Source: Macrothele yani (Eukaryota; Arthropoda; Arachnida; Araneae; Macrothelidae). Taken from it: DNA of 64,000 nt. The notes under the pieces are model-generated. The model worked only from the letters and a program-made list of their open reading frames with translations. It made no database searches and was not told the origin of the DNA. The stretch is from assembly GCA_039090855.1 (NCBI GenBank), contig CM077011.1:35917501-35981500 (forward strand). The letters run 5' to 3'. The position numbers and the translations under genes were made by a program. Each line of letters starts with the position of its first letter. Positions within the stretch are counted from its first letter, which is position 1. This document shows positions 11,601 through 22,225 of the stretch, piece by piece.

Positions 11601-11855
11601 GAAATGGCAATGGGCTGGACATACTGCCAGAAGAACAGACCATCGATGGACAGCCGAAATTTTAGATTGGATTCCAAGGGACAGGAAAAGACCCAGAAGG
11701 AGACCACATGGAAGATGGGTGGATGAAATTCGAAAGTATGCGGGAGTGACATGGAGGAGACTGGCACAAGACAGACCGTTGTGGAGGAAACTTGGGGAGA
11801 CCTTCGTCCAGCAGTGGATTGATAATGGTTGACAATGATGATGATGATGATGATG
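8662..11855 (+). mobile_element. full-length RTE LINE (copy A)
   Basis: About 3.2 kb, bounded by the 13-bp target-site duplication ATATATACTGTTG (8649-8661 and 11856-11868), with a ~210-bp 5' untranslated region, one endonuclease-reverse transcriptase frame, and a 3' end of ATG repeats. The size, single reading frame and microsatellite tail are typical of the RTE clade. Copy B at 38922 is closely similar. The element moved by target-primed reverse transcription; this copy is disabled by one nonsense change and one 4-bp insertion. Confidence 0.92.
8874..11832 (+). pseudogene. RTE endonuclease-reverse transcriptase (two lesions)
   Basis: The N-terminal ~330 residues form an apurinic-type endonuclease: LATYNGRSL, VGLSEVRRKGE, QTYAPTT, IMGDFNAKLG, TSEIDFI and SDHRLLRC supply the catalytic Asn, Glu, Asp/Asn and His. 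The reverse transcriptase follows with KAPGEDGI, NYRPISLLSVVYKIFTK, AFIDYEKAFDSV, GVRQGDTVSP and the active-site FADD. A C-terminal domain with ETWTLAKRDIQ and AGHTARRTDHRW ends at TGA 11830-11832. Comparison with copy B shows TGG to TGA at 9601-9603 and a 4-bp AAGT duplication near 10047-10054 that shifts the frame. All catalytic motifs survive. The real start may be a later ATG (8985-9008), nearer the endonuclease core. Confidence 0.92.
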
Positions 11856-11868
11856 ATATATACTGTTG

Positions 11869-12039
11869 AAAAGAATTAGAGGAGCAAATGGTACTTACTA
11901 TAAGGACAATCATGTGCGCCTGACGTTGTTGAACTTAAAATATTATTTTTACGAGATACAGTAGAATATTCAGTAACATCGGTAAGAAAAAGCATATTAG
12001 CAAATTTTTATGAATTATCATTTAATGCTCATGATGCGA
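11869..12039. other. short spacer
   Basis: Sequence between the RTE and the next Tc1 remnant; nothing recognisable. Confidence 0.4.
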
Positions 12040-12462
12040 TATACTGTACAACAAGAGAAATGGCTTTTTGAAGGTATATGACCTGTAGTATCATATGTGT
12101 TCCCTCTAACGGCTGTGTGGCATTGATTTGATGACGTTGTCGAGAAAGGTTCTGGGGGTATATTCGACACCCCTGAAAGAGGGTAGTCTGCATTTCACGA
12201 AGAGTCAACGGAGCGGGCTGTCCGAGCTGCAATACGTTTGACAAGTATGTCCTACACATGCCAAATTGTATTTAATTCGGGGGAGCATGCTGGCCACTCC
12301 ACAGACTTGAGTCCCCCCTCTTTAAAGCATGTTGTCGACTTGCCGAGACTTAGGAGGTCGAGCGCTTTCGTCCATGAAAAGGAACGAATCAGTGGCGGCT
12401 GCATCGTATGGCATAACAATAGACCTGAGAATCTCGTTTCTATACCTGTAGGCCGTCAGACT
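12040..12462 (-). pseudogene. Tc1 transposase, C-terminal half (host of nested insertion)
   Basis: Reading the minus strand across frames gives GSLTAYRYRNEILRSIVMPY, FLFMDESARPPKSRQVDNML, VEWPACSPELNTI and TPRTFLDNVIKSMPHS, the second half of a Tc1 transposase. The second catalytic residue region is MDES rather than MDDN, and the PIE motif is decayed (TIW). The N-terminal half lies at 14802-15345 on the same strand; the two halves are separated by the Tc1 element at 12463-14799. Confidence 0.8.
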
Positions 12463-12942
12463 GCCGTTTCAACCAAAATTGGGGAAACCTTTTGGAAAAA
12501 GTGTATTTTTGAGGTTTGGTGGCTCATAACACCACTTTTGTTTGGAGTAACACCATAAAATTATGTATCAATTTAAAGATAATTTTATCAAGAATGTAAT
12601 GTAACAAGGTTTGTTCAATTATCTGTATTCTATGAAACGTTATAGCTAAATAACCAAGAAAAGGAAGCACAACTTGCTTAGGTTGATATGAAGTAGCCTT
12701 CCTTCATTTGAATGCAGCCAATGAGCATGAGTGTTTAGATAGCCAATCAAGTGTCATCTTGTTTTGTCAATGAGCCAATCAGGTCACAGTAGGATTCAGC
12801 TATAGATGCCATGTATTGGAGCTGAGAGGAGGACATTTGTCAGTGTGTTATGGAATTGCTATCAAGTTGGTTTTTTTTTTTTTGTGTGTGTGTGTGTGTT
12901 CTTTCATTTAGTGATCTTGTAAAACGTAATAAAATTAAAGAA

Positions 12943-14559
12943 ATGGTGCAAAGAGTTGACTGGTCATCCAGAAAGCGATGCAAAATATTACTATTAAGTG
13001 AACAAGGCTTTAGTTATGAAGAAATTAGAAAAAACTTGTTGGAAACTTAACCAAAGGTGGCATTTCTAAATTTTTGAAGAGGTATAAAGAGACTCAGTCA
13101 CTACAAACCCAGACTGGTAAAGGCAGAAAAAGCTGCACAACAGCAAGTGATGACAGAAGAATTAAGTGACTATACCTAGGTGATAGAAGAAAATCATCTG
13201 GGTGTATACAAGATGAAATGGCGCAATGCAATGTGAAGTTGAATGCAAGGACTGTTCGGCGCAGACTGCAAGAATTTGGTCTAAAAGCTAGAATTCCACG
13301 AAAAAGCCATTTTTATCTCTTAAACAAAGGTTGAAAAGATTAAGCTGGGCTAAAACACATGTTAACTAGACAGCAAAACAATGGGACAGTGTTATTTGGA
13401 GTGATGAGACCAAAATCTCCCTGTTTGGTAGTGATGGCATGAAATACATAAGGAGAAAAATCGGAGATTTGCATCCTGATTGCATTACATGTACCGTGAA
13501 ACACCCAGTTAGTGTTATGATCTGGGGTTGTATGACAGCAATAGGTGTGGGCAGAATTTGCGTTATTAATGGGAATATAAATGGCCAAAAATACATTAAT
13601 GAAATACTTGAGCCCAAACTGAAGCCTTCCGCACGTGATTTTCTTCAAGATAATGAAGCATTTATATTTCAACAAGATTCAGCTCCATGTCATGTTGTTG
13701 CTGCGGGCAAAAAATGGTTTCAATATAGTCATATTTTAGTGCTGCAATGGCCTGGGAATAGCCCAGACCTTAACCCCATCGAAAATCTATGGAGCCGACT
13801 AAAGAAACTTGTTAGTCAGAAGCAACCCAGCAATAAAACATAATTAACCATTTAAGCGGCCGATGTACCTGAATCAAATGGGGCCCAAAATTTATTAAGC
13901 TTCCCAAACAGAAATGTCCATATAGCGATCGGGTTTAACAAAAGCTACGACAAAACAGTTCCTTCCCATTCTCATCTCAGTAGTACCGACTATACACTTG
14001 TCACTAGTGCTCGTATATAATATACCTTTCTAGTCCTGTTTTCTAGCGCTCTCTTCTAGTGTACTCTACGACTTAAGGAATGAAGAGAAAGGGATTGCTT
14101 CTTTCCAGTACCATGGTGTCAGTGTCTGGTCCCCCTGATACGGACATCATGCAACTCAGCAGAGAAACAAATTACTTAAATATCTTCTCTATCCTTTCTT
14201 TGGTTCGTCGCCTTTGATATAGCCCTTTTAGCAAGTAATCAGTCAGAAAGGATGAGTGTCAATGATTACTTTGAATAACAAAGCTAAGGGGAAAGCAACA
14301 CTTTCTAATTCTCAGGTTCCCTCCTTTCAGTTGCGTTCTATCCACTTCTTAGATAGCAAAAATATTCCTTAAACCTGGTTCCAGCTCACTATTCTAACCT
14401 CCGAGTTAATTCGTTCCAACCGGTTAAAGGGTTAATAGAAGCAGTAATTCAATCTTGGTTACACATTTTAACAGCTGCAGAACTAAAAATTTGGTTCCCT
14501 CCATGGGAAGGCGTTGTAAGGCCGTAATTAACGCTAAAGGTTACCCAACTAAGTATTAA
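12943..14559 (+). pseudogene. Tc1 transposase (DD34E), interrupted
   Basis: Helix-turn-helix region: WSSRKRCKILLLSEQGFSYE and, after a frameshift, ISKFLKRYKET; then LNARTVRRRLQEFGLKARIP. The catalytic triad is present: IWSDETKISLF, FQQDSAPCH, and SPDLNPIENLW, with 34 residues between the second Asp and the Glu. The frame is closed by TAA at 13841-13843, directly before the inserted MITE; after the MITE it resumes in the same frame with LIEAVIQSWLHILTAAELK and, after a one-base slip, RRCKAVINAKGYPTKY ending at 14557-14559. Several further frameshifts lie at 13040-13440. Confidence 0.85.
13848..14431. mobile_element. piggyBac-like MITE in the Tc1 transposase gene
   Basis: Flanked on both sides by TTAA (13844-13847 and 14432-14435), with inverted ends CCATTTAAGCGG and CCGGTTAAAGGG (inverse CCCTTTAACCGG). 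Removing the 584 bp and one TTAA rejoins the Tc1 reading frame exactly. TTAA duplication and ends starting CC(C/A) are the hallmarks of piggyBac-type elements. It codes for nothing recognisable and would depend on a transposase supplied elsewhere. Confidence 0.82.
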
Positions 14560-14801
14560 CTGACATGGTGAGAATTTTTGTACATCTCATTTTTTCTATG
14601 TGTTTCACTTTTCTTCTTTATAACTGCTATTCTAATATAAAGTCTTTCATAAAAGTTATTGCATTACATTCTTAATGAAATTATCTTTCCATTGGTATAT
14701 AATTTTATGGTATTGCTCCAAACAAAAGTGGTGTTATGAGCCATCATACATCAAAAACACACTATTTCCAAAAGGTTTCCACAATTTTGGCCACTACTGT
14801 A

Positions 14802-15345
14802 TGTCTTCCCAGACCATCAGTCCATGACCGCCAAATGTGATGTTTTCTAAACAAAAGTTGTGTTATTTTGTGCGCCAGGTTTCCTCCACATAAGAATTCG
14901 TCAATTGTCAGACTCCAGAGAAGAGAGCTGGACTCCATTCGTAGTGTCCCCGACAACGATGTTCCTCAGCCCACTTTATAAAAGCCGTACGGAGTCGTTC
15001 AGTTAAAGGGACACACACTATTGGCCTGTGTGCGTAAGGGCCACCTTGGTGAAGTCGATTGCGGAGAGTTTGAGTACACAACCTATGTCCTGTTGACACG
15101 TGAAGCTCTCGCTGGAGCTGAGTAGCATTTTGCAGCATGTTTCAACGGGCTGTTATCAATAGATAACAGTCGTCTCTTTGCTGTAGTTGCTCTTGGACGG
15201 CCTTGACCTCTTCTTCTTCGAATACTTCCCATATCCTGGAATCGTGTTCACATTTGGAAAATGATACTTCGTGACACTCCAATGGCCTCTGCTACCACCA
15301 GCTGTCACCGACCTGCCTCCAACCTGCTAATAACTCTCTCTAGAC
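14802..15345 (-). pseudogene. Tc1 transposase, N-terminal half (host of nested insertion)
   Basis: The minus strand gives VVAEAIGVSRSIIFQM (first helix-turn-helix), RRRRGQGRPRATT (GRPR linker), MLQNATQLQRELHVSTGHRL, TLRNRLHQGGPYAHRPIVCV and HYEWSPALFSGV, then GGHGLMVWEDIQ right at the insertion point. The first catalytic Asp region is damaged (FSGV followed by a stop in place of FSDESRF). Its continuation is at 12040-12462. The N-terminus is bordered by a SINE fragment. Confidence 0.82.
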
Positions 15346-15437
15346 TTCATCCATGCCTCACGGGATTCGAACTAGGGACCCCTTTTTGGACGAATGATCA
15401 GAGGCCATCGCTTAGACCACTGCGCCACCGGGACAGC
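15346..15437 (-). mobile_element. SINE head fragment
   Basis: Minus-strand tRNA-derived head of the same SINE family: box A with TGGCGCAGTGGTCTAAGCG and box B (GTTCGAATCCCG), ending in the CATGGATG block. The body and poly-A are missing. Confidence 0.8.
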
Positions 15438-15605
15438 GATTGGGGGTTTAAAAATTCCTTTATTTGACCTGGTGGTACAGAAAAAGTGACAGGATAAATA
15501 CACATATCTGTACAGCATTGTCAGGCAGACATAGAAAGTATATTAATTTTATCTCAACAATGTACATACATAGCGAGCATGGTATACAGTATGCTAAATG
15601 ATCAA

Positions 15606-15738
15606 GTAACACATTGAGAGCCAGTGCTGAAAAAAAAACACAAACATCCATGCGTTATATCCGGGATTCGAACGCAGATACCTCCCTGGGCGAATGATCA
15701 GAAGCCATCGCTTAGGCCACTGCTCCACCGGGGGCGGC
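15606..15738 (-). mobile_element. SINE fragment
   Basis: Minus-strand copy of the SINE head plus part of the body (GCCGCCCCCGGTGGAGCAGT at the 5' end, GTTCGAATCCCGG, and CACTGGCTCTC at the truncated 3' end). Confidence 0.8.
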
Positions 15739-16045
15739 AAGACGTCGTTCGAACCTAAGACTTTAAGAAACGAAATGTCAGGATAAACGCAGCAGAATAT
15801 GGAGGCTTCCGGAAAACCGTCGTTTTGATCCCAGTCTATGATTTACACATTCTGAAGTCACAGACGCTAACTTGCATAAGGATATGCATGATTCGGCTAA
15901 CTACGTCACACTCGGCTTGCCTTTTCCATGTCTCGGTAAGATATCTCAACGACTGGATTGCATAATGTGGCCAAAGTCACATGCTCCCCTAATTATTTTG
16001 AGCAGTTTATATGCTGTAGATAAGGTTTTAATATAGCTATAAGTT
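15739..16045. other. unassigned sequence
   Basis: Nothing recognisable between two SINE copies. Confidence 0.4.
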
Positions 16046-16260
16046 GACGGGGCTTTCCCGTCACCATAGTGGTCTAAGAGATAGCTTCTGATCGCTTGTC
16101 CAAGTCGAGTTCTGGTGAGGCATGGATGTTGTGTTTGTCTTACGGCTCTGGCTCCCTCCCTTCCCTGGAGCCAGTGGCCCTAAGGTAGGGACGGTGCGAC
16201 TGCTTATATCCCACTGAGTTGCTCACGGTGGTCATTAAACCTCAAATCAAAATAAAAAAT
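16046..16260 (+). mobile_element. tRNA-derived SINE, diverged copy
   Basis: The head is degraded (GGGCTTTCCCGTCACCATAG) but the body is intact: GGCATGGATGTTGTGTTTGT, CTGGAGCCAGTGGCCCTAAG, GTTGCTCACGGTGGTCATTA, with an A-rich tail. It abuts the 5' end of the tandem-core element that begins at 16262. Confidence 0.82.
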
Positions 16261-16261
16261 A

Positions 16262-17670
16262 ACAAGTTAGTAAAATCATGCAATGCATTGATTATAATAC
16301 GCTTTCCAACATAACAGAAATCGTTACTCAAGTTATGAGGATAATGGCTGTGGAATAAATCTCGGTCCTGTGCCCTGACCTTTGATCCCATTTCGATTAT
16401 ATTTAACAGAACCGGTTCAGTATACCTCCGAAATAACATGATAAAGTTTTGTCGCAATCGAAGCATTTTTACGTAAGTTATGATGCATAAGGGCTATGGA
16501 AAAGATTCCGCTCCTGTGTCCTAAACTTTGACCCCATTTCGCCCATTTTCAATAGGATTCGTTAACCCATTTCGCCCAATTAATAGGCAGGCCCCTACAA
16601 CATACTAACATTTCATCGAAATCGAAGAATTTTTACGTAAGTTATGACGATGAAAGTGATTCCGCTCCTATGTCCTGACCTTTAACCCCATTTCGCCCAT
16701 TTTCAATAGGGTTTGTTCTCATATAGTCCCCTACCACATACTAAAATTTCATTGAAATCGAACCTTTTTTACGTTAGTTATGACGCATAAGAGCAGTGGA
16801 ATGGATCCCGCTCCTATGTTCTGACCTTTGACCCCATTTCGTTCAGTTTCAGAAGGTTTCCTTCCCAGGTACTAAACGTTTATCGAAATCGAACGATTTT
16901 TACGCGAGTTATCGTGCGGACGGACATACGCAGACAACGCGTGACGTAATAAGGCACAAGGGAATCGCTACCATCTGCTCGCAAGAGTGTGACGTCATAA
17001 AGCTTTAATTGGATCCACACACAATGCGTGACGTAATGGGACAGATGACGTGACCGTGCGCCAACATCTCAAGCGCGAGATTGTGACGTCATAAGATCAT
17101 CCCCAGGTGGTCCCCTACCACATAATAAAATTTCATCGAAATCGAACCTTTTTTATGTACGTTATGACGCATAAAGGCAATGGAATGCATTTCGCTCCTA
17201 TGTCCTGACCTTTAACCCCACTTCACCCATTTTCAATAGGGTTCATTCCCAGGTGTTCTCCTTTAATATACTAAATTTCATAGACATCGAACCATATTTA
17301 CGCAAGTTATGACGCATAAGGGCAATGGAATGGATCCCGCTCTTATGTCGTGACCTTTGACCCCACTTCACCCATTTTCAATAGGTCTCATCCCCAGGTG
17401 GTCCCCTACAATATGCTAAAATTTCATGGACATCGAACCATATTTGCGCAAGTTATGACGCATAACGGCAATGGAATGGATCCCGCTCCTATGCCGTGAT
17501 CTTTGATCACGTTTCGTCCATTTTCAATAGGATTCGTCCCCAGGTGGTCCCCTACCACATACTAAAATTTCATAGAAATCGAACCATTTTTACGCGAGTT
17601 ATCGTGCCGAGAGACGGACGGGCAAAGCTGGAGCATATACGGTTCTTCAAAATACGGTTGGAAAGCGTAA
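16262..17670 (+). mobile_element. tandem-core non-autonomous element, copy 1
   Basis: Starts ACAAGTTAGTAAAATCATGC and ends TACGGTTGGAAAGCGTA, matching the copy at 18867-19952. An ACGCTTTCCAAC word near the 5' end is the inverse of the 3' GTTGGAAAGCGT. The interior is a tandem array of ~145-bp units (phrases GACCTTTGACCCCATTTCGC, CCCATTTTCAATAGGGTTCG, GGTCCCCTACCACATACTAA). Near the 3' end it has GACGGACGGGCAAA, also found near the 3' end of the HINE-like elements. No protein is encoded. Class is uncertain; Helentron-like is a guess. Confidence 0.65.
16915..17105. promoter_or_regulatory. cluster of CRE-like TGACGT motifs
   Basis: Within about 160 bp inside the tandem-core element there are five TGACGT words: GTGACGTAAT twice, GATGACGTGACC once, and the full palindrome TGACGTCA twice. 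Such palindromes are cAMP-response/ATF-type binding sites in animals. The block is absent from the second copy of the element. Whether it acts as a regulatory site is inference. Confidence 0.4.
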
Positions 17671-17689
17671 AAAAAAAAAAAAAAAAAGC

Positions 17690-18866
17690 TGATGGGCCAG
17701 AAGCAGAGAAAGAAATGTTGTGTTGTAAAGGTGTTACATTGTGTTTTAGCCGTACGTGGCTAGAACACAATGAGTTTTTCTTAACAAGGCATGGAAAGTT
17801 ATTATGGCATAATTACTAACAAACCAAGACGAAGATTCAGGTTCAATTGCAATTTCAATGAAAAGTGCAGTTCTCTGAATGTTTCTCCACGTATTTGATG
17901 AGGACATTTGTATGCTTGAAAATAATGCATTTATGTGATTACCGGTACTTTAAAAATTAAACAGTGATATGTTCCGTTCTGGAAAAGTAGTCGCACAATT
18001 TCGAGTTTCTTGCAATTGCAGGCAGCGCAAGGTTTAAATTCTTCTCTAAGGAGAGGTTACGAGATTTTGAATATTCATGCAGGGGCCTTCAAAATCGTTG
18101 TATTCTAGACGCCTTCCTAAAAGATCTGAAAGCTTTATTTTTCACTTTGGGGTGATAGGGCGGCAAATGAACTGTGTCTGGAATCAGAAGTATGGAATTA
18201 TACGAAATGGCATCGGAGGCAGACTGAACCATCCGAAAGAGGTGATTTAAGAGGCTTCAGGCGAAAAGGTATATTGACTGTAAACGCTTGCAGCCATGTA
18301 ATATCTGTGCGACCATTACGCCGTCAGCAGATATCTTGGTCTTCACTTTACGCACTTTTACTGTTGCGTATACCCTTGTTTCGAGAGTAATCGGCCGCAA
18401 AGCAATCTGCCCACGCACTAAATAATGATTACCAAGTGATGTGGGTGTCTAGGTGGAAATATGCTCAAGGATATTCGTCGCCAGGGTTCCAAAAAATCGA
18501 TGTTTTTATTATGCAGCTGATCCACATTGATCTTTATTCCTCAGGGAGTGGAGGATGTAATTTCCTTTGGGTGGTGAAGATATTATTTGTCAGTAAGTCT
18601 ATACCGGAAAAAAATGTGAGAGGGGACGAGCTACGTTTTAACTTTTTGGCATTTTCTACGTAGCAATTTCTTTCTACAAATTCACTTTGTTTTCCAGCAA
18701 GGTTAACTCTTCCCATAGGTTTAATATTGGATTTTTTCCTAAAGAAAACCTTTGGGCACCGATACGTAACTTTTCAGCAGGAAAGCATTCATTAAATTTA
18801 TTTTTTGAATAACTGTTTCTGAAAATAAAAGGAGAAAAACTATTGGCACCCTAGCTCAACTTAGGC
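17690..18866. other. unassigned sequence
   Basis: No recognisable coding or repeat structure apart from the A run at 17670-17687. An open frame of about 75 codons (18436-18663) has no known motif. Confidence 0.45.
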
Positions 18867-19952
18867 ATGAACAAGTTAGTAAAATCATGCAATGCATTGA
18901 TTATGATACGCTTTCAAACATACCAGAAATTATTACTCAAGTTATGCGGATAATGGCTGTGGAATAAATCTCGCTCCTGTGTCCTGACCTTTAACCCCAT
19001 TTCGATTATATTCAACTGAACCGGTTCCGCATACCTCCGGAATAACATACCAAAGTTTTATCGCAATAGAAGCATTTTTTGTCAAGTTATGAGGATAATG
19101 GCTGTGAACTAAATCTCGCTCCTGTGTCCTGACCTTTGACCCCATTTCGTTTATATTCAATAGAACCGGTTCACTATGCTTCCGGAACAACATGATTAAG
19201 TTTTGTCGCAATCCAAGTATTTTAGGTAAGTTATGATGCACAAGGGCAATGGAATGGATCCCACTCCAGTGTCCTGACTTTTGACCCCATTCCGCCCATT
19301 TTCAATAGGGTTCGTCCCCAGGTGGTTCCTTACCACATACTAAAATTTGATCAAATCGAATCATTTGTACGCAGGTTATGACGCATAAGGGCAATGGAAT
19401 ATATCCCGCTCTTATGCCCTGCCTGACCTTTGACCCCATTTCGCACATTTTCAATGGTGTTCGTGCACAGGTGGTTCCCTACCACATATAAAATTTCATC
19501 GAAATCGAACCATATTTACGCATGTTATGACGCATAAAGGCAATGGAATGGATCCCGCTTTTATGTTTTATGAATGGATCCCGCTTTTATGTTTTATGTC
19601 TTTAAATCAGTTTTAAATTTCTTTAAATCAGTAAACCTTTGACCCCATTCCGCCCAGTTTTCAATAGGGCTCGTGCCCAGGTGGTTCCCTAACACATACT
19701 AAAATTTCATCGAAATTGAACCATTTTTAGTCAATTTATGACGCATAAAGGCAATGGAATGGATCCAGCTCCTGTGTCCTGACCTTTGACCCTATTTCAC
19801 CCATTTTCAATAGGGTTTGTCCCCAGGTGGTCCCCTACCACATACTAAAATTTCGTCGAAATCTAACCATTTTCACGTGAGTTATCGTGCGGACGGACGG
19901 ACGGACAAAGCTGGAGCATAAACTCTTCTTCAACCTACGGTTGGAAAGCGTA
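18867..19952 (+). mobile_element. tandem-core non-autonomous element, copy 2
   Basis: Same 5' and 3' ends as copy 1 and the same ~145-bp units in the same orientation, but fewer and without the TGACGT-rich block. A short duplicated piece at 19555-19600 (GAATGGATCCCGCTTTTATG twice) shows recent slippage. Ends GACGGACGGACGGACAAAGC then GGTTGGAAAGCGTA. Confidence 0.68.
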
Positions 19953-19998
19953 AAAAATGCACGTATTTGAGTGCATCTTGTTACATCTGCGACTGCAG

Positions 19999-20750
19999 CA
20001 GAGCTGAGTTCGGGCTCAATTTTCAGAGCTTGAGCCCGTGGTATATCAGCTCGTGCCCACATGAGCCCGAATTTTATATTGCAAAATAGAGCCCGGGCCC
20101 TGCTAACCTGTTCAACCATTAATAGAAAACATCTCCTTTCTCACACTTCCACTCTCTCCTCCTTATGCAATTAACCAATCAATGTTTTTCTCAAATGGGG
20201 AGGGGTGAAAGGACCTCTATCTATTTTTATAGTGTAACTGTACGATTTTCTTTGATCATTCGTTTGCACCTGAAGTGCTTCGGTTATCCGGGCATCGAAA
20301 ATGATCGGGCGGTGCTGTAATTGTATGTTGCTCAAAAAATGCTGATATTATCGCGCCATAATGCACTACAATATGTACGTTGTTAAATAGAATTAGCAGG
20401 GAGCTACTGCGTGGAGATAGAGGGTAAATTATTGTTGGCAAGCTATCAACTATCCAATGTCTATAGTTCTTGAAAAAGCTCTTTCTTCTCTGCAGAAACA
20501 CACTAATCCGGAGCCAATGGCATTTTCTACCCAAGCCCGGAATAAATAGCCATCTCGAATGCCCGCTCCCTAACCAGAACCAGTTGCCGAAGAATTCCCT
20601 TTACCAACTATAAAGTGTCTCATTTGCTAAATCATATAAAATCACGTTTATATATAAAAAAATTATCTCGCTCTCTCTCTCTCTCTCTCTCTAAGAGCCC
20701 GAACCCGCCCGAGCCCGGTTCGGGCTCGGGCTCAGCTCGTCTCAGCTCTG
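19999..20750. mobile_element. hAT-like MITE with 8-bp target-site duplication
   Basis: The ends CAGAGCTGAG and CTCAGCTCTG are perfect inverted copies, and the flanks are exact 8-bp repeats GACTGCAG (19991-19998 and 20751-20758). An 8-bp duplication and CAG...CTG ends are typical of the hAT superfamily. Subterminal regions are rich in GAGCCCG/CGGGCTC, likely transposase-binding words. A (CT)n run lies at 20668-20692. No transposase is encoded. Confidence 0.85.
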
Positions 20751-20865
20751 GACTGCAGGTCGGTAAAAAGATATAAAATAAATAAAACGTTGCATTAATA
20801 GTTTCATCTACAATTAATTCAGCTTTCGAAAGGAGATGAACATACATTTTTTACCAAAAAATACG

Positions 20866-22225
20866 AGACACCCCGAGAAAGTTTTTCGATCCTGATGAAA
20901 CTCCGCATGCAAGTACCTCAGGGCCTAATATGCAAATGATTAAAAAAATGACCAATGATTAAGTAGTGCCCAGCCGGGCATCGGAGAGAGTATGTCAAGA
21001 GCACAGTTCGCACGCAGAGACAATTTTGACAGCAGATTGCGATCGTATTAACCTCTATGGGCTATGAGAATGCCTCGACGTCGGATCCGTGCACAATACG
21101 AGCAGTTGAGCGAGTTCGAGAGAGGAAGCATAATTGGGCTGAGAGAGGCGGTTGGTTAAGTTGTCGTATCGCAGGCATTTGCATCAGAGCTACGCGGCAA
21201 TCGGGACAGTGTTGGCGCCAATGTTCGAGGAGGGCACAACCCAGCAACACTCGGGAATTGGACGGCCGAGGACAACGACAAAACGAGAGGATCAAACGAT
21301 CGTGAGAGCCACACGAACAGAACCCAAATCCTTGCTCTCAACCATCAGGGGCCATGGTGCCTTGTCAACCGGTAAGGATATGATTATCTGGACCGTTGCC
21401 AGACGACATGCTGCACGGGAACTACATTCGAGGGGGTCATTTCGTCATCTACCTCTGACCAGCGAGCGTTGCCGGGACCTGTGGTCGTTGTATCGGGCCC
21501 GAACAACGTGGGATAGTGTCCAGTGGAATCGTGTTGTCTTCACGGTTTGCACATTGCGCCGATAATCAGCCCATACGTGTCTAGAGACGAGCCGGAGAAC
21601 GCACGGAAACTACTTTTGCCGTGGAACGACACGCAGCTCGCACACTGAGAGTGACCGTCTGGGAAGCCAGTTCCTACGGTATCCGGAGACCCTTGGTAGT
21701 CCTCCATATCACCCTCACGGCTCAACGCTCGGTCGACGACGTACTAAGACCTGTTGTGTTACCGTTCCTGTCACAGTATCGCCGAGAAATTTTGCAACAC
21801 TATAATGCCCGGCCAAACTCTGCATGGCTCTCCCATGTCTGCCTCCGTAATGTGTACACCCTTCCATGACCAGCCCGGTTGGCAGACTTCTCACCGTTCG
21901 AACATGGCTGGGTCATGATGAGACGCCACCTACGCCCATCCCGGAATATCGGCGAACTCGCCCACAATTTAAACACCATCTGGAATGCTATACCTCAGGA
22001 CAGTATCCGTGAACTGTATGCGCCTATTCTTCACCGGGTAACTGCTTGTATCCGATCCAGAGGTGGCACTGCAATATACTGACTTGTTCCGCTCGTGTAG
22101 CTGTTTTATGCGAATAATGGCCCAAGTGCTCTGGAATTGCAAATTTTCTTTCCTATAAGTGTACGTTGCACATGTTAATTTTCATCTCGATTGGATTAGT
22201 ATTCCTACTGGGTGCTTCTTTTTTT
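20866..22225 (+). mobile_element. decayed Tc1-like element (boundaries approximate)
   Basis: Contains the transposase remnant 21070-22082. Probable inverted ends are GAGACACCCCGAG near 20869 and the inverse of GGGTGCTTC near 22215, with weak subterminal matches (GATCCTGATGAAACT against AATCCAATCGAGATGAAA). Neither boundary is secure. Confidence 0.5.
21070..22082 (+). pseudogene. Tc1-family transposase, decayed
   Basis: Starts MPRRRIRAQYEQLSEFERGS and IIGLREA, the DNA-binding N-terminus, then breaks into several frames. Later pieces include VQWNRVVFTV (first Asp region lost), SYGIRRPLVV, LRPVVLPFLSQ, ILQHYNARPNSAW (normally QQDNARPH, so the second Asp is lost) and FSPFEHGW near the Glu, ending IRSRGGTAIY at TGA 22080-22082. 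The second acidic position and the Glu are separated by 32 residues, as in the element at 26041, rather than the usual 34. It cannot be catalytic. Confidence 0.8.

Larger units (their letters stand above)
12463..14799 (+). mobile_element. Tc1-like element with long inverted ends, nested in another Tc1
   Basis: The right end reads ACAATTTTGGCCACTACTG at 14799 followed by TA. Its inverse is found at the left from about 12463 (AAATTGGGGAAACCTTTTGG...) and the similarity extends about 150 bp into each end. The outermost left bases have decayed, so the left boundary is approximate. The element encodes a plus-strand transposase and contains a TTAA-flanked MITE at 13848-14431. It sits inside a minus-strand Tc1 gene. 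Confidence 0.82.
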
